Shown: one piece after another, positions 23,818-31,404 of the stretch | Numbering within the stretch: position 1 is the stretch's first letter | Layout: every line of letters starts with the position of its first letter | DNA from: Pedobacter cryoconitis | GTDB taxonomy: Bacteria > Bacteroidota > Bacteroidia > Sphingobacteriales > Sphingobacteriaceae | Length of the DNA: 64,000 nt | Direction of reading: 5' to 3' | NCBI RefSeq assembly: GCF_014200595.1 | Contig: NZ_JACHCG010000001.1 | Location: 2,356,001 to 2,420,000 of the forward strand | Position numbers and translations under genes: made by a program | Notes under the pieces: generated by a model | Told to the model about the DNA's origin: nothing | Seen by the model: only the letters and a program-made list of their open reading frames with translations | The model's database searches: none

Positions 23818-26760
23818 CTAGTCCATTACCGGGTTTCCAATGATAGGAAGTTTAGCAAACTTGATGACCTCAACGCTAGGAAATCCAAATTCCTGAACTA
23901 CTTTACCAAGAATTAAATAACAGCCCGTCCCCCTAAATGGATATGTTGGAGTCGAATTTGGAAAATGCGTGGTATCAAAAAAGTTCCCATCAGCGTCTAA
24001 GAATGTTCCAAACCACATCTTTTTATTATTCTTTGTATGTACAGTTTTTTCACAGACATATAAACCTACCATTTTAACTGTTTGACCAAGATACTTTATC
24101 AATTCTTTTGTTCGCAAATCCCCTCTGTATTGTGTTTTTAGGAGATCAAACATAGATAAGGTGATTGGGAAACCTAAAAGTTCCAATTCATGGTAAGCAT
24201 CCTCAAAATTTGTATTCACCAATTCTGGCAAAGTGTAATTTTTGGGCTCTAAAATAAAGAGTTCTGAATCATTGCGGGGTTTTACTTTGCCACCAAGCAA
24301 CATATGTATATCCCACAATAATGCCTTTTTGCTCTTGCCTGTGAATCTAAGAGCACCCACCCGAATTAAAATTATCGCTTGCTCCAGTCCAATAGCCGTT
24401 CTTTTTACAAAATCTTCTAAATCTAGAAAATCACCATTCTGTATACGTTCTATGGGTATAAGCTCAATAAATTTGTTTTCTAAGCCCTGTACCCCTATTA
24501 AACCTAAATAGGCATCAGTTCCAGAAATTGAAACTACAGCTGAACTTTTATTCACACAGGGCAAATTAACATGGGCACCAGCTTTACGAAGCTCATGGAT
24601 ATACAACCATCTTGTATAAAAACCGCCATAATTATTCAATACGCCAACCATAAATTCTATGGGGTAATACGTCTTCAAATAAAGGCTCTGATAACTCTCT
24701 ACAGCAAAACTTGCCGAATGTGCTTTTGAGAAACTATAACCTGCAAATGAAGAAACCTGCCGCCACACTTCATTTGTAACCTCTACCGGCCTGCCCAATG
24801 ATGCAGCACCTTCATGGAATTTTTGCACCAATTTATCAAATTCCGCCCGTGATCGATATTTACCACTCATTCCGCGCCTTAAAACATCTGCATCTGTACC
24901 GTCCATTCCTCCATAGTGAATGCACACTTTAATAACGTCTTCCTGATAAACCATTACCCCATAGGTTTCTTTAAGTTGTTCTTCCATGACCGGATGAAGG
25001 TACTTTACAGTATCGGGGCTATGATAATTTTGAATATAAGTTTTCATCATACCTGATTGCGCTACACCAGGGCGAATGATAGAACTGGCGGCAACCAAGG
25101 TCAAATAATTATCGCACTTTAGTTTTGTAAGCAATTGACGCATTGCCGGGGACTCAATATAAAAACACCCAATGGTATCGCCGGATTTAAGTTGATCATT
25201 TAACCTTTGATCCTTCATAAACCCTTTAACCTGATGTATATCCAGCCTTACTTTTTGATTTTCTTCCACCAATTTAACAGCCTCTTTGATGTGACCAATA
25301 CCACGCTGGCTTAAAATGTCATATTTATCATAACCAATTAGTTCAGCTTCATACATATCCCACTGTACTGTAGCCATTCCTTTGGGTGGTAAATCGAGGG
25401 CAGTATAATAAGTAATAGGTTCTTCCGATACCAGAACACCGCCCGCATGAATACTTCTTTGGTTGGGCATATCAGCCATAAGGCTATAAATAGCCATGAT
25501 CTTTTTAAAGGTGGGATTATCTCTATTCTCCGTAGATTTAGTGGGATCAGTGAAGCCATCAATTTCAGATTTAGGCAGTCCCATTACTTTTCCAATTTCA
25601 CGAATAATTGATCTATCCTTAAAAGTAGACATTGTACCTAATAAGGCCGTATTTTCTCTGCCATATCTCTTAAATATGTAGTCCTGTACGTCTTCCCGCT
25701 GATCCCACGAATAATCAATATCAAAATCAGGGGGGCTCGTACGTTGCGCATTTAGGAACCGTTCAAAATACAAACTAAGCTCAATCGGGTCAACATCTGT
25801 AATCCTTAAACAATAAGCTACTGTACTATTAGCGCCTGATCCCCTGCCAACATGGTAATAGCCTTGCGCCATTGAATACCGGATAATATCCCAAGTAATC
25901 AGAAAATAAGCGCAAAAATCTAAATCAAAGATTACTTTGAGCTCATCCTTTACTTTCTTCAGTGCCTTTTTATTGTTGTTTCCATAACGGTACACCATTC
26001 CCTCTAATGCCAACTTAGTCAGCAGCTCCTGATCATCTTTTTTATTACCAGTAAAAGTCTTGCGGTTTAATTTCATCTTACCCAATGGATAGTCCATTTC
26101 ACACTGATTCATCAGGTTCCTGGTGTTGTCAAGAATAAAACTATATTTAGAAAACTTCTCTTCCAATTCGCCCGGTTTTAAAAAATGATCGGTCTCCCGG
26201 CACTTGTCTTCGGGAGCAACCATTGTTAATAATGAATTAAGGTCAATCCCCCTGAGATAACCATGTAACCTGTATTCTATGCGCTCGGCAAACACAACGG
26301 GTTGTAAAGCCAATAATTTTGGTCTAAGTTCATTTAGATCCTGGCCATAAAGCGTATGCAACTGATCATACCGAATGCCCCAAAAATGATTCTTTTTTAA
26401 TTCAACTTTATATCCAAAAGGATAAACAAAATATGCTTCAGAAAGAACAGGTGCTTCATCGGGTAATTCCTGTTGTTCAAGATTATGATGGGAAAGAAAT
26501 TCATTGATTTGGCGCATTCCTTCCTTACTTTTAGCTATTCCAATATAAAGTAGTCTGTTTTCCTTACGAAACTCTATACCGCCAATAGGTTTGACTCCCT
26601 TTTCACGACACTTACGAATAAATTGCATTATTCCCGTGGAGTTATTAATATCTGTAAGAACCATTTGGTTAATCCCACGAGCTAACGCCTCATCTATCAA
26701 TTTGTTAATTGACATCGTACCAAATCTTAAGCTATATTGAGAATGCACATTCAGATACAT
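23818..26760 (-). CDS. dnaE2: DNA polymerase III alpha subunit, DnaE2-like
   Basis: The 980-residue polymerase has an N-terminal PHP domain (VHSQYSLRFG at residues 5-14), a C-family polymerase core with GRGSGANS and the catalytic acidic cluster PDFDID (Asp345, Asp347, Asp349), a helix-hairpin-helix/finger region and a C-terminal OB fold (about 890-960). It is about 200 residues shorter than replicative DnaE. It follows dinB after 4 bases, so the two form an operon. Short alpha subunits paired with Y-family polymerases act in translesion synthesis and damage-induced mutagenesis. No imuA-like gene is seen. The paralogue status (DnaE2 versus a second DnaE) is inferred from length and context. 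Confidence 0.92.
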   Translation of the reverse strand: MYLNVHSQYSLRFGTMSINKLIDEALARGINQMVLTDINNSTGIMQFIRKCREKGVKPIGGIEFRKENRLLYIGIAKSKEGMRQINEFLSHHNLEQQELPDEAPVLSEAYFVYPFGYKVELKKNHFWGIRYDQLHTLYGQDLNELRPKLLALQPVVFAERIEYRLHGYLRGIDLNSLLTMVAPEDKCRETDHFLKPGELEEKFSKYSFILDNTRNLMNQCEMDYPLGKMKLNRKTFTGNKKDDQELLTKLALEGMVYRYGNNNKKALKKVKDELKVIFDLDFCAYFLITWDIIRYSMAQGYYHVGRGSGANSTVAYCLRITDVDPIELSLYFERFLNAQRTSPPDFDIDYSWDQREDVQDYIFKRYGRENTALLGTMSTFKDRSIIREIGKVMGLPKSEIDGFTDPTKSTENRDNPTFKKIMAIYSLMADMPNQRSIHAGGVLVSEEPITYYTALDLPPKGMATVQWDMYEAELIGYDKYDILSQRGIGHIKEAVKLVEENQKVRLDIHQVKGFMKDQRLNDQLKSGDTIGCFYIESPAMRQLLTKLKCDNYLTLVAASSIIRPGVAQSGMMKTYIQNYHSPDTVKYLHPVMEEQLKETYGVMVYQEDVIKVCIHYGGMDGTDADVLRRGMSGKYRSRAEFDKLVQKFHEGAASLGRPVEVTNEVWRQVSSFAGYSFSKAHSASFAVESYQSLYLKTYYPIEFMVGVLNNYGGFYTRWLYIHELRKAGAHVNLPCVNKSSAVVSISGTDAYLGLIGVQGLENKFIELIPIERIQNGDFLDLEDFVKRTAIGLEQAIILIRVGALRFTGKSKKALLWDIHMLLGGKVKPRNDSELFILEPKNYTLPELVNTNFEDAYHELELLGFPITLSMFDLLKTQYRGDLRTKELIKYLGQTVKMVGLYVCEKTVHTKNNKKMWFGTFLDADGNFFDTTHFPNSTPTYPFRGTGCYLILGKVVQEFGFPSVEVIKFAKLPIIGNPVMD

Positions 26761-26764
26761 AATT

Positions 26765-27925
26765 TTAAATATCTAAGTCCATTATTGAAGCCCTGGTTAC
26801 TGCTTTTTGACCAAATCTGCGTTTGATTTTATCCAACGCCTGTACTAAATCATATTGCTCATTTGACTCACTATATAAATCAATTTGCTCAAACCCCGTA
26901 ACCAGGTTTGAAAAGCGTACACCAATCAGACGTAATAACATTCTTTTTTGATAAACCTGCCGAAACAGGTCTTTAGCTTTTTCTATTAAAACGCTATCTA
27001 GCGAAGTATATGGGATAGTAGCCTGTTTGGTCACATCCTCAAAATTGGAATACCTTATAGTTACTGTTATGCAAGCGGTTAGTTTCTTTTTTTCACGCAA
27101 TTGATAGGCAATGTCAATAACCATAGAAGTAAGCAGGTTATTGAGTAAGTTCACATCAATGGTATCAGCTTTGAAAGTACACTGTGTCCCAATAGACTTT
27201 TGTTCTACATAGGGAATAACTGGGGAATGGTCAATTCCTTTTGACTTTTCAAGCAGAGATAAACCATTCTTACCAAGTAACTTTTGCATTTGTTCGGGAT
27301 GCACTTGAGAAAGGGTGTATATTTTCTTTATGCCCATGTCACTCAACTTGATAAATGTCTTTTCACCTAATCCCGGAATTTTGCGAATAGACAACGGGTT
27401 AAGAAAGGGTTGCACATCAGCTTGAACAACATTTTTTTCACCTGCTGGCTTACACTCATTTGTAGCCATTTTAGCTACAGTTTTATTGACAGAAAGACCA
27501 AAAGAAATCGGCAAATGAAGCTCCTTGATGATCTTCTCCCGTATTTCATGGGCATATTGCATGCACCCATAAAACCGATCCATTCCTGTCATATCTATAT
27601 AATGTTCATCTATACTAGCCTTTTCAAACAGCGGCACCATTTCACGTATTATATCTGTGATTTCAAGAGAAGCCTTAGAATACGCATCCATGTTGCCTTT
27701 TACAAAAATGGCGTGTGGACACAGTTGTTTGGCCATTTTTGATGGCATAGCCGAATGTACCCCATATTTTCTTGCTTCATAACTACATGAGGCGACAACT
27801 CCTCTATCAGAAGTCCCACCAATTATAACGGGCTTTCCTGCTAACGTTGGGTCTTTGCGGACTTCTACAGAAACAAAAAAAGCATCCTGATCCATATGGA
27901 TGATATTGTGTTTATTGTTGTCCAT
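26765..27925 (-). CDS. dinB: Y-family DNA polymerase IV
   Basis: The 386-residue polymerase has HMDQDAFFVSVE with Asp12 and Asp14, CSYEARKYG, and the catalytic SIDEHYID with Asp106 and Glu107, then a thumb HhH (IRKIPGLGEKT) and a little-finger domain. The acidic triad is intact, so this is an active DinB and not an ImuB-type relative. It bypasses damaged bases and is error-prone. It is the first gene of the operon, behind a promoter with an embedded palindrome (27945-27977), and so is probably repressed by an SOS-type regulator. Confidence 0.95.
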   Translation of the reverse strand: MDNNKHNIIHMDQDAFFVSVEVRKDPTLAGKPVIIGGTSDRGVVASCSYEARKYGVHSAMPSKMAKQLCPHAIFVKGNMDAYSKASLEITDIIREMVPLFEKASIDEHYIDMTGMDRFYGCMQYAHEIREKIIKELHLPISFGLSVNKTVAKMATNECKPAGEKNVVQADVQPFLNPLSIRKIPGLGEKTFIKLSDMGIKKIYTLSQVHPEQMQKLLGKNGLSLLEKSKGIDHSPVIPYVEQKSIGTQCTFKADTIDVNLLNNLLTSMVIDIAYQLREKKKLTACITVTIRYSNFEDVTKQATIPYTSLDSVLIEKAKDLFRQVYQKRMLLRLIGVRFSNLVTGFEQIDLYSESNEQYDLVQALDKIKRRFGQKAVTRASIMDLDI

Positions 27926-27944
27926 TATATAAGATTTAGAACAA

Positions 27945-27977
27945 CAAAGTTATGCTAATATTTTTAGCATTATCAAA
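27945..27977 (-). promoter_or_regulatory. dinB promoter with palindromic operator
   Basis: On the minus strand the sequence reads TTTG, 21 bases, then TAACTTTG, which fits the Bacteroidota -33/-7 consensus (TTTG/TAnnTTTG). The 17-base palindrome TGCTAAAAATATTAGCA at 27953-27969 lies inside the spacer, next to the -7 box, and would block polymerase when bound. The dinB start is 20 bases beyond the -7 box. Confidence 0.8.
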
Positions 27978-28120
27978 TATTTTCTCAAATTTTTAGCAAC
28001 TAAAAGGATTTTATTACCAGTGGTAGGAATATTATTTTTTGAAGAAATATCATAAGTATTTGTTAGCTCCTATCGATGATCCAATTATGACCTCTTAATC
28101 AGCTCTTAAGGCGAATGCGC

Positions 28121-28157
28121 AAAAGCCCCTTATATCTAAATGATAGATATAAGGGGC
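28121..28157 (-). terminator. Intrinsic terminator after the small accessory genes
   Basis: A 14-bp perfect stem (28125-28138 with 28144-28157, starting GCCCCTTATATCTA) with a 5-base loop is followed on the minus strand by TTTT. It lies just after the stop of the 28176-28370 gene. Confidence 0.88.
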
Positions 28158-28175
28158 AATTCTTGATGTTAAATT

Positions 28176-28370
28176 TTACAAAGTAGCTATTTGAGTTAAT
28201 TTTTTATAAATATCATCCCAATAGGCTATACAGTCCAGATCTACCTCTTTTTGAGGGTCAGTTACATCATTTTCCAAAAACATCCTGTATCCTTTTACTT
28301 GTTCTATGGCTTGATCCAAATCAGTTACTTGGATTAAATTATCATACATATCGTTTATGATGAGTGTCAT
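28176..28370 (-). CDS. Small acidic protein of the ICE accessory operon
   Basis: The 64-residue protein is acidic and probably helical (DLDQAIEQVKGYRMFLEND). No family is recognised; proteins like this are common in ICE accessory operons. It is the last gene of the run from 30611 and is followed by a strong terminator. Confidence 0.6.
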   Translation of the reverse strand: MTLIINDMYDNLIQVTDLDQAIEQVKGYRMFLENDVTDPQKEVDLDCIAYWDDIYKKLTQIATL

Positions 28371-28387
28371 AATCTTAATTTTTAAGG

Positions 28388-28762
28388 TTAAAGCTTATAC
28401 AATAATTCTACGGCAATTTTGAACTTTTCGTTATGGCTAATCTTGTCCGCATACTTTATAATACGGTCATTCAAAAAAAGGCAAGTGTAGCTATAGCAAA
28501 GCTGATTAGCGAATACGCTACTGCTTTTGAGCATGTCAACACGATACTGTTTGATCAAATTTGCAGTTTCTTCAGAAAGGCTAAACCAAAAATCGAACGC
28601 TAAAAAACCGTTCTTCCAAGCTTCTCTATGGGCTTCTTTGTTCTCTCTGAAATCAGCACAAAACGCTTCGATGGCGTTTAGTAGTTTCGGGATTTCTTGC
28701 GGAAAAAATCCATGCAACAATTTTGCTTTATCTGTATTGGTATATTCATTTAGTGCTTTCAT
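28388..28762 (-). CDS. Hypothetical helical protein of the ICE accessory operon
   Basis: The 124-residue protein is mostly helical, with Phe- and Glu-rich segments and no membrane span. No family is recognised. It is preceded by a GC-rich leader hairpin that is nearly the same as the one before the 29287 gene. Confidence 0.65.
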   Translation of the reverse strand: MKALNEYTNTDKAKLLHGFFPQEIPKLLNAIEAFCADFRENKEAHREAWKNGFLAFDFWFSLSEETANLIKQYRVDMLKSSSVFANQLCYSYTCLFLNDRIIKYADKISHNEKFKIAVELLYKL

Positions 28763-28792
28763 AATAATAGGGTTTATGGGGATGCTCCCCGG
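28763..28792 (-). promoter_or_regulatory. Leader hairpin before the 124-residue gene (copy 1)
   Basis: GGGGA at 28778-28782 and TCCCC at 28786-28790 form a small GC hairpin, 15 bases from the start codon. The stretch between hairpin and start (TATTATT next to the ATG on the minus strand) is shared with 29288-29320. Confidence 0.6.
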
Positions 28793-28807
28793 TTGCGTAT
28801 TAATGGA

Positions 28808-29287
28808 TTAAAAGTGAATGATCAAAATTCGCTGGTCAAAATCTTTATGACTCACCCAAACATGATCCCCACCTCTACCTGTTATAAATAGCTCGGAATA
28901 AGGCTCAACAAATACCTGGCAATCTGACAGTATACATTTTAGTATAAATTCAGAGTAAGTTTGACCATCCTTACCATTTATCTGAAAACAGCCCTCCCCT
29001 TCTTGATTCCAAAATGTTAGGCAATGAACAATCTCATTTAATTGAATTGGTAAGGTTTCAGCTTCTAAGATTCCAACTAGAATTTTATCATAATCAACCT
29101 GTTTTGTTGTGCCTCGCAAAAAATAAACAGCGTTTGCCCTTTTCGTAGCATAATTATGAAGAGCGCAAAAGCTCTGAGCTTTTTGAATCGATTCACTAGA
29201 AAAATCGTTCGTATCTAAGAATATATTTAGCCCGTTATAGCTTATAATGCTATATCTAGATTCAGGGCTTTCGGATATAAATCTCAT
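28808..29287 (-). CDS. Hypothetical protein of the ICE accessory operon
   Basis: The 159-residue soluble protein has no motif that I recognise. Several Cys residues are scattered and not arranged as a zinc site. It lies between two GC-rich leader hairpins in the accessory operon, upstream of the 124-residue gene. Confidence 0.65.
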   Translation of the reverse strand: MRFISESPESRYSIISYNGLNIFLDTNDFSSESIQKAQSFCALHNYATKRANAVYFLRGTTKQVDYDKILVGILEAETLPIQLNEIVHCLTFWNQEGEGCFQINGKDGQTYSEFILKCILSDCQVFVEPYSELFITGRGGDHVWVSHKDFDQRILIIHF

Positions 29288-29320
29288 AATAATAGATTTT
29301 ATGGGGGATTGCTCCCCCGG
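29288..29320 (-). promoter_or_regulatory. Leader hairpin before the 159-residue gene (copy 2)
   Basis: GGGGGA at 29303-29308 pairs with TCCCCC at 29313-29318 across a 4-base loop. The hairpin and its distance to the ATG match copy 1 at 28763-28792, so the two genes share a leader design. Confidence 0.6.
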
Positions 29321-29327
29321 TTAAACA

Positions 29328-29801
29328 TTAGGCTATTTTTCGACGTTTATCAGCTTTTAAGACCTCAGAGCCATATTTTGAGCGGATTTCATCAAGAGAT
29401 TTATCGCCACGGCTAGAAACCTGATATTCTCCAGTACGGAAATACCACGCTAATTTTTTGGAAGCAAAGAAAAAACCCGCATCTTTTAGGATAGCTTTCA
29501 CAGGATACGTATTTCCAGTAACCCAAATCCAAAAGCCCACCAATTCAATATTGACATCCTCCAAATGAATGATCTTTTCAAGGGCCACACGGTATTCCTC
29601 AGAAAATTTGATTTCCTGTTCCGTTTTTTCATCCGAAAAATTAGCGCCCTTAATTACCTTCGCACACGCAAAAGCATATTCTTTGTTGATCTCCTGCATG
29701 GTTACTGTATCGCCTCCTAAATCCGGATGGTGCTGTTTAGCTAACTTTTTATAAGTTGCTTTGACCTCGTCCAGTGTCTTACATTCGTTAAACCATTTCA
29801 T
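29328..29801 (-). CDS. J-domain (DnaJ-like) protein
   Basis: The 157-residue protein begins with a short J domain: helix II (LDEVKATYKKLAKQH), the HPD motif at residues 25-27 and helix III (MQEINKEYAFA). HPD is what stimulates the ATPase of DnaK. The rest (about 60-157) is a small unassigned domain, and there is no G/F or zinc region as in full DnaJ. Bacteroidota mobile elements often carry such proteins; the client is unknown. Confidence 0.88.
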   Translation of the reverse strand: MKWFNECKTLDEVKATYKKLAKQHHPDLGGDTVTMQEINKEYAFACAKVIKGANFSDEKTEQEIKFSEEYRVALEKIIHLEDVNIELVGFWIWVTGNTYPVKAILKDAGFFFASKKLAWYFRTGEYQVSSRGDKSLDEIRSKYGSEVLKADKRRKIA

Positions 29802-29805
29802 AACT

Positions 29806-29979
29806 TTAAGAATTAGGGATTACCGTTTCAAGAATCTGAGTTTCCAAAACCCTTACATTTTCAGTACTTCCAATTTTATAGCTCGTTTGGCTTTCCAGTT
29901 CTGTAATAGCTTTAAATAAGTTATCTGCCGTGGTTTCGACTTCAACGCGAACAACTAAAAACAAAGTGTACTTTTTCAT
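29806..29979 (-). CDS. Small hypothetical protein of the ICE accessory operon
   Basis: I choose the ATG before KKYTLFLVVRVEV, which gives 57 residues; the longer frame starts with a weaker codon. The predicted fold is strand-helix-strand-like. It ends 5 bases before the J-domain gene, so the two are co-transcribed. No family is recognised. Confidence 0.6.
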   Translation of the reverse strand: MKKYTLFLVVRVEVETTADNLFKAITELESQTSYKIGSTENVRVLETQILETVIPNS

Positions 29980-30038
29980 AATCAGGAAATTTAAATGAAT
30001 GAAGTAACGCCCCTGCACCCTGCAAGGGCGGTAAATAA

Positions 30039-30611
30039 CTAAGCGGGAATAAAGATTTCGCTTTCAATTTCACCCAATTTTTCAGTGCACAAATCGTAAA
30101 CAGTTGTTGCTACAGCACGAATTATAAAGGAGTTTTTTGTTGTAAATTTCCGGCCTTCATCGTCTCTAATTGTTAGTTCGCAACCTTGAAAATGATTAGT
30201 TCCTGTTTCCTCGGCATCATCCTGTTGTATAATTTCAAAGGCTTTCAGGTTATCAATGGTTTCTATCAGTTTGCCCCGTTGACCAATCCGACGGTTTAGA
30301 TTTAAAACCAATTCTACAGTAGAATCTAAATTACGTGCGGGTTTATTTTCCTGCATATCCTCTTTGATCTCTACTTTAGATGTTTCTTTAGGAACTTCGG
30401 TATTATACGCTACCTGGTCATCTTGTTTTTTTGGCTGTTCTTCAACTATAACCATCAGTGGATTTTGAGGGGTCTCTACATTGTCAAAATCTTTGTTAGG
30501 TACAATTGCACTTTCTTTCGATGACAAGGAAGGGCGAATGGCTGTTTTTTCGGTAACGGCATCATTGTTTACTTTTCCTGTTGTTGCGGTGTTTTTTACT
30601 GTAGTTTTCAT
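30039..30611 (-). CDS. Hypothetical protein, first gene of the ICE accessory operon
   Basis: The 190-residue protein has a low-complexity, Lys/Glu/Thr-rich N-terminal half (about 1-95) and a more ordered C-terminal half with LNLNRRIGQRGKLIETIDNL and an Asp/Glu-rich tail. This resembles PRTRC- or ICE-type accessory proteins, but I cannot name it. It stands first in the run that ends at 28176, behind the structured element at 30655-30993. Confidence 0.65.
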   Translation of the reverse strand: MKTTVKNTATTGKVNNDAVTEKTAIRPSLSSKESAIVPNKDFDNVETPQNPLMVIVEEQPKKQDDQVAYNTEVPKETSKVEIKEDMQENKPARNLDSTVELVLNLNRRIGQRGKLIETIDNLKAFEIIQQDDAEETGTNHFQGCELTIRDDEGRKFTTKNSFIIRAVATTVYDLCTEKLGEIESEIFIPA

Positions 30612-30654
30612 GATAATATTTTTAAAAATGATTGATAAAAAAATGATTGGTTTG

Positions 30655-30993
30655 CCCGGTTAAGGCGGTAAAATTTGCGGGAGCTATATCAGCTCGGTGT
30701 TTTCTGTGGGGGGCTTCTGCCTTTTTTTGTATTCATGGTACTACGGGTTAGAAAAATCAGTCGGCGGTAGCCTCCTGGCCTTTTGTTATCACCCGCGCCT
30801 TAATCAATACCCCATTTCTACAAGACTTTGTCAGAAAAAAATACGCTCTCCGAAGGAGAGGAAGATTTTTTTTTGCAAACCCGAAGGGTTCAGTCTTTTA
30901 GAAATGGGGTATTGTTCAGACCTTTGTATCTCAAAAGGTTGGGGGAAATTTTTCCCTGACTTAAGGCGCTTAACACGAGCTTAATTAACCGGG
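30655..30993. ncRNA. Multi-branched structured non-coding element
   Basis: Nested inverted repeats enclose about 340 bases. The outermost arms are CCCGGTTAA (30655-30663) and TTAACCGGG (30985-30993). Inside are GCGCCTTAA (30795-30803) with TTAAGGCGC (30961-30969), and CAATACCCCATTTCT (30805-30819) with 30900-30914. The last stem encloses two small hairpins with GAA loops, CTCTCC/GGAGAG and AACCC/GGGTT. A third hairpin pairs GGGAAA with TTTCCC near 30942-30956, and GAGCT/AGCTC lies at 30681-30695. The element lies between the tra terminator and the accessory operon. It could be a regulatory RNA, the leader of the accessory operon, or a folded DNA site such as oriT. Strand is not known. Confidence 0.65.
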
Positions 30994-31116
30994 AAAAGAA
31001 AACAGGGCAATGGAAACACGCTATGTTGCAAGATCAATTTCGTTGCAAACTGTGAAGAGGAATAAGCATGATTGAAATTTGTGAAATGAAAAAAGGGGAA
31101 GGAGAATGAGCGGTAA

Positions 31117-31147
31117 ATAAAAAAGCCTGACTGTTTCCAGTCAGGCC
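31117..31147 (-). terminator. Terminator of the tra operon
   Basis: GCCTGACTG at 31125-31133 pairs perfectly with CAGTCAGGC at 31138-31146 across the loop TTTC. On the minus strand a T run follows (31119-31124). It lies about 20 bases past the stop of the histone H1-like gene. Confidence 0.88.
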
Positions 31148-31165
31148 ATAAATGGTAAGTGTTGC

Positions 31166-31344
31166 TTATTTGGAGTTCTTTTTGGCAGAAACTTCATTTC
31201 TAATGTTCTGTGCCAAAGATTTACTCTTTTGTAAAGCAATACGTAACCTGGTACCTGCGGTCTTATTGCCTTTTGTAAAGAAAGCGTTAGCATCCTTTTC
31301 TAAGGATAATACCAATTCTTTTAATACTTTGAAATTTTCCATGC
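31166..31344 (-). CDS. Histone H1-like small basic protein, frameshifted at A_AAA_AAG
   Basis: The translated pieces match the short Lys-rich histone H1-like proteins of Bacteroidota (start MENFKVLK; later AFFTKGNKTAGTRLR, then LAQNIRNEV). The start codon and the rest of the protein are in different frames. The shift lies at six adenines; read from the ATG, the codons there are TTA AAA AAG, which is the slippery heptamer A AAA AAG. A -1 slip gives a 59-residue protein that ends at the TAA at 31166-31168. Without a slip, translation ends early. The gene may be broken, or it may use programmed frameshifting or RNA polymerase slippage. It would act as a DNA-binding protein. Confidence 0.65.
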
Positions 31345-31404
31345 TTGTAAATTTAAATGGATCAATAATTATAACAATTTCGTTTAATCAGATCGGCTCC
31401 AACT

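Noticed and set aside
26765..27925. ImuB, the inactive Y-family relative, as an alternative for the dinB gene
   Set aside because: The catalytic Asp and Glu residues (Asp12, Asp106, Glu107) are intact, which fits an active DinB.
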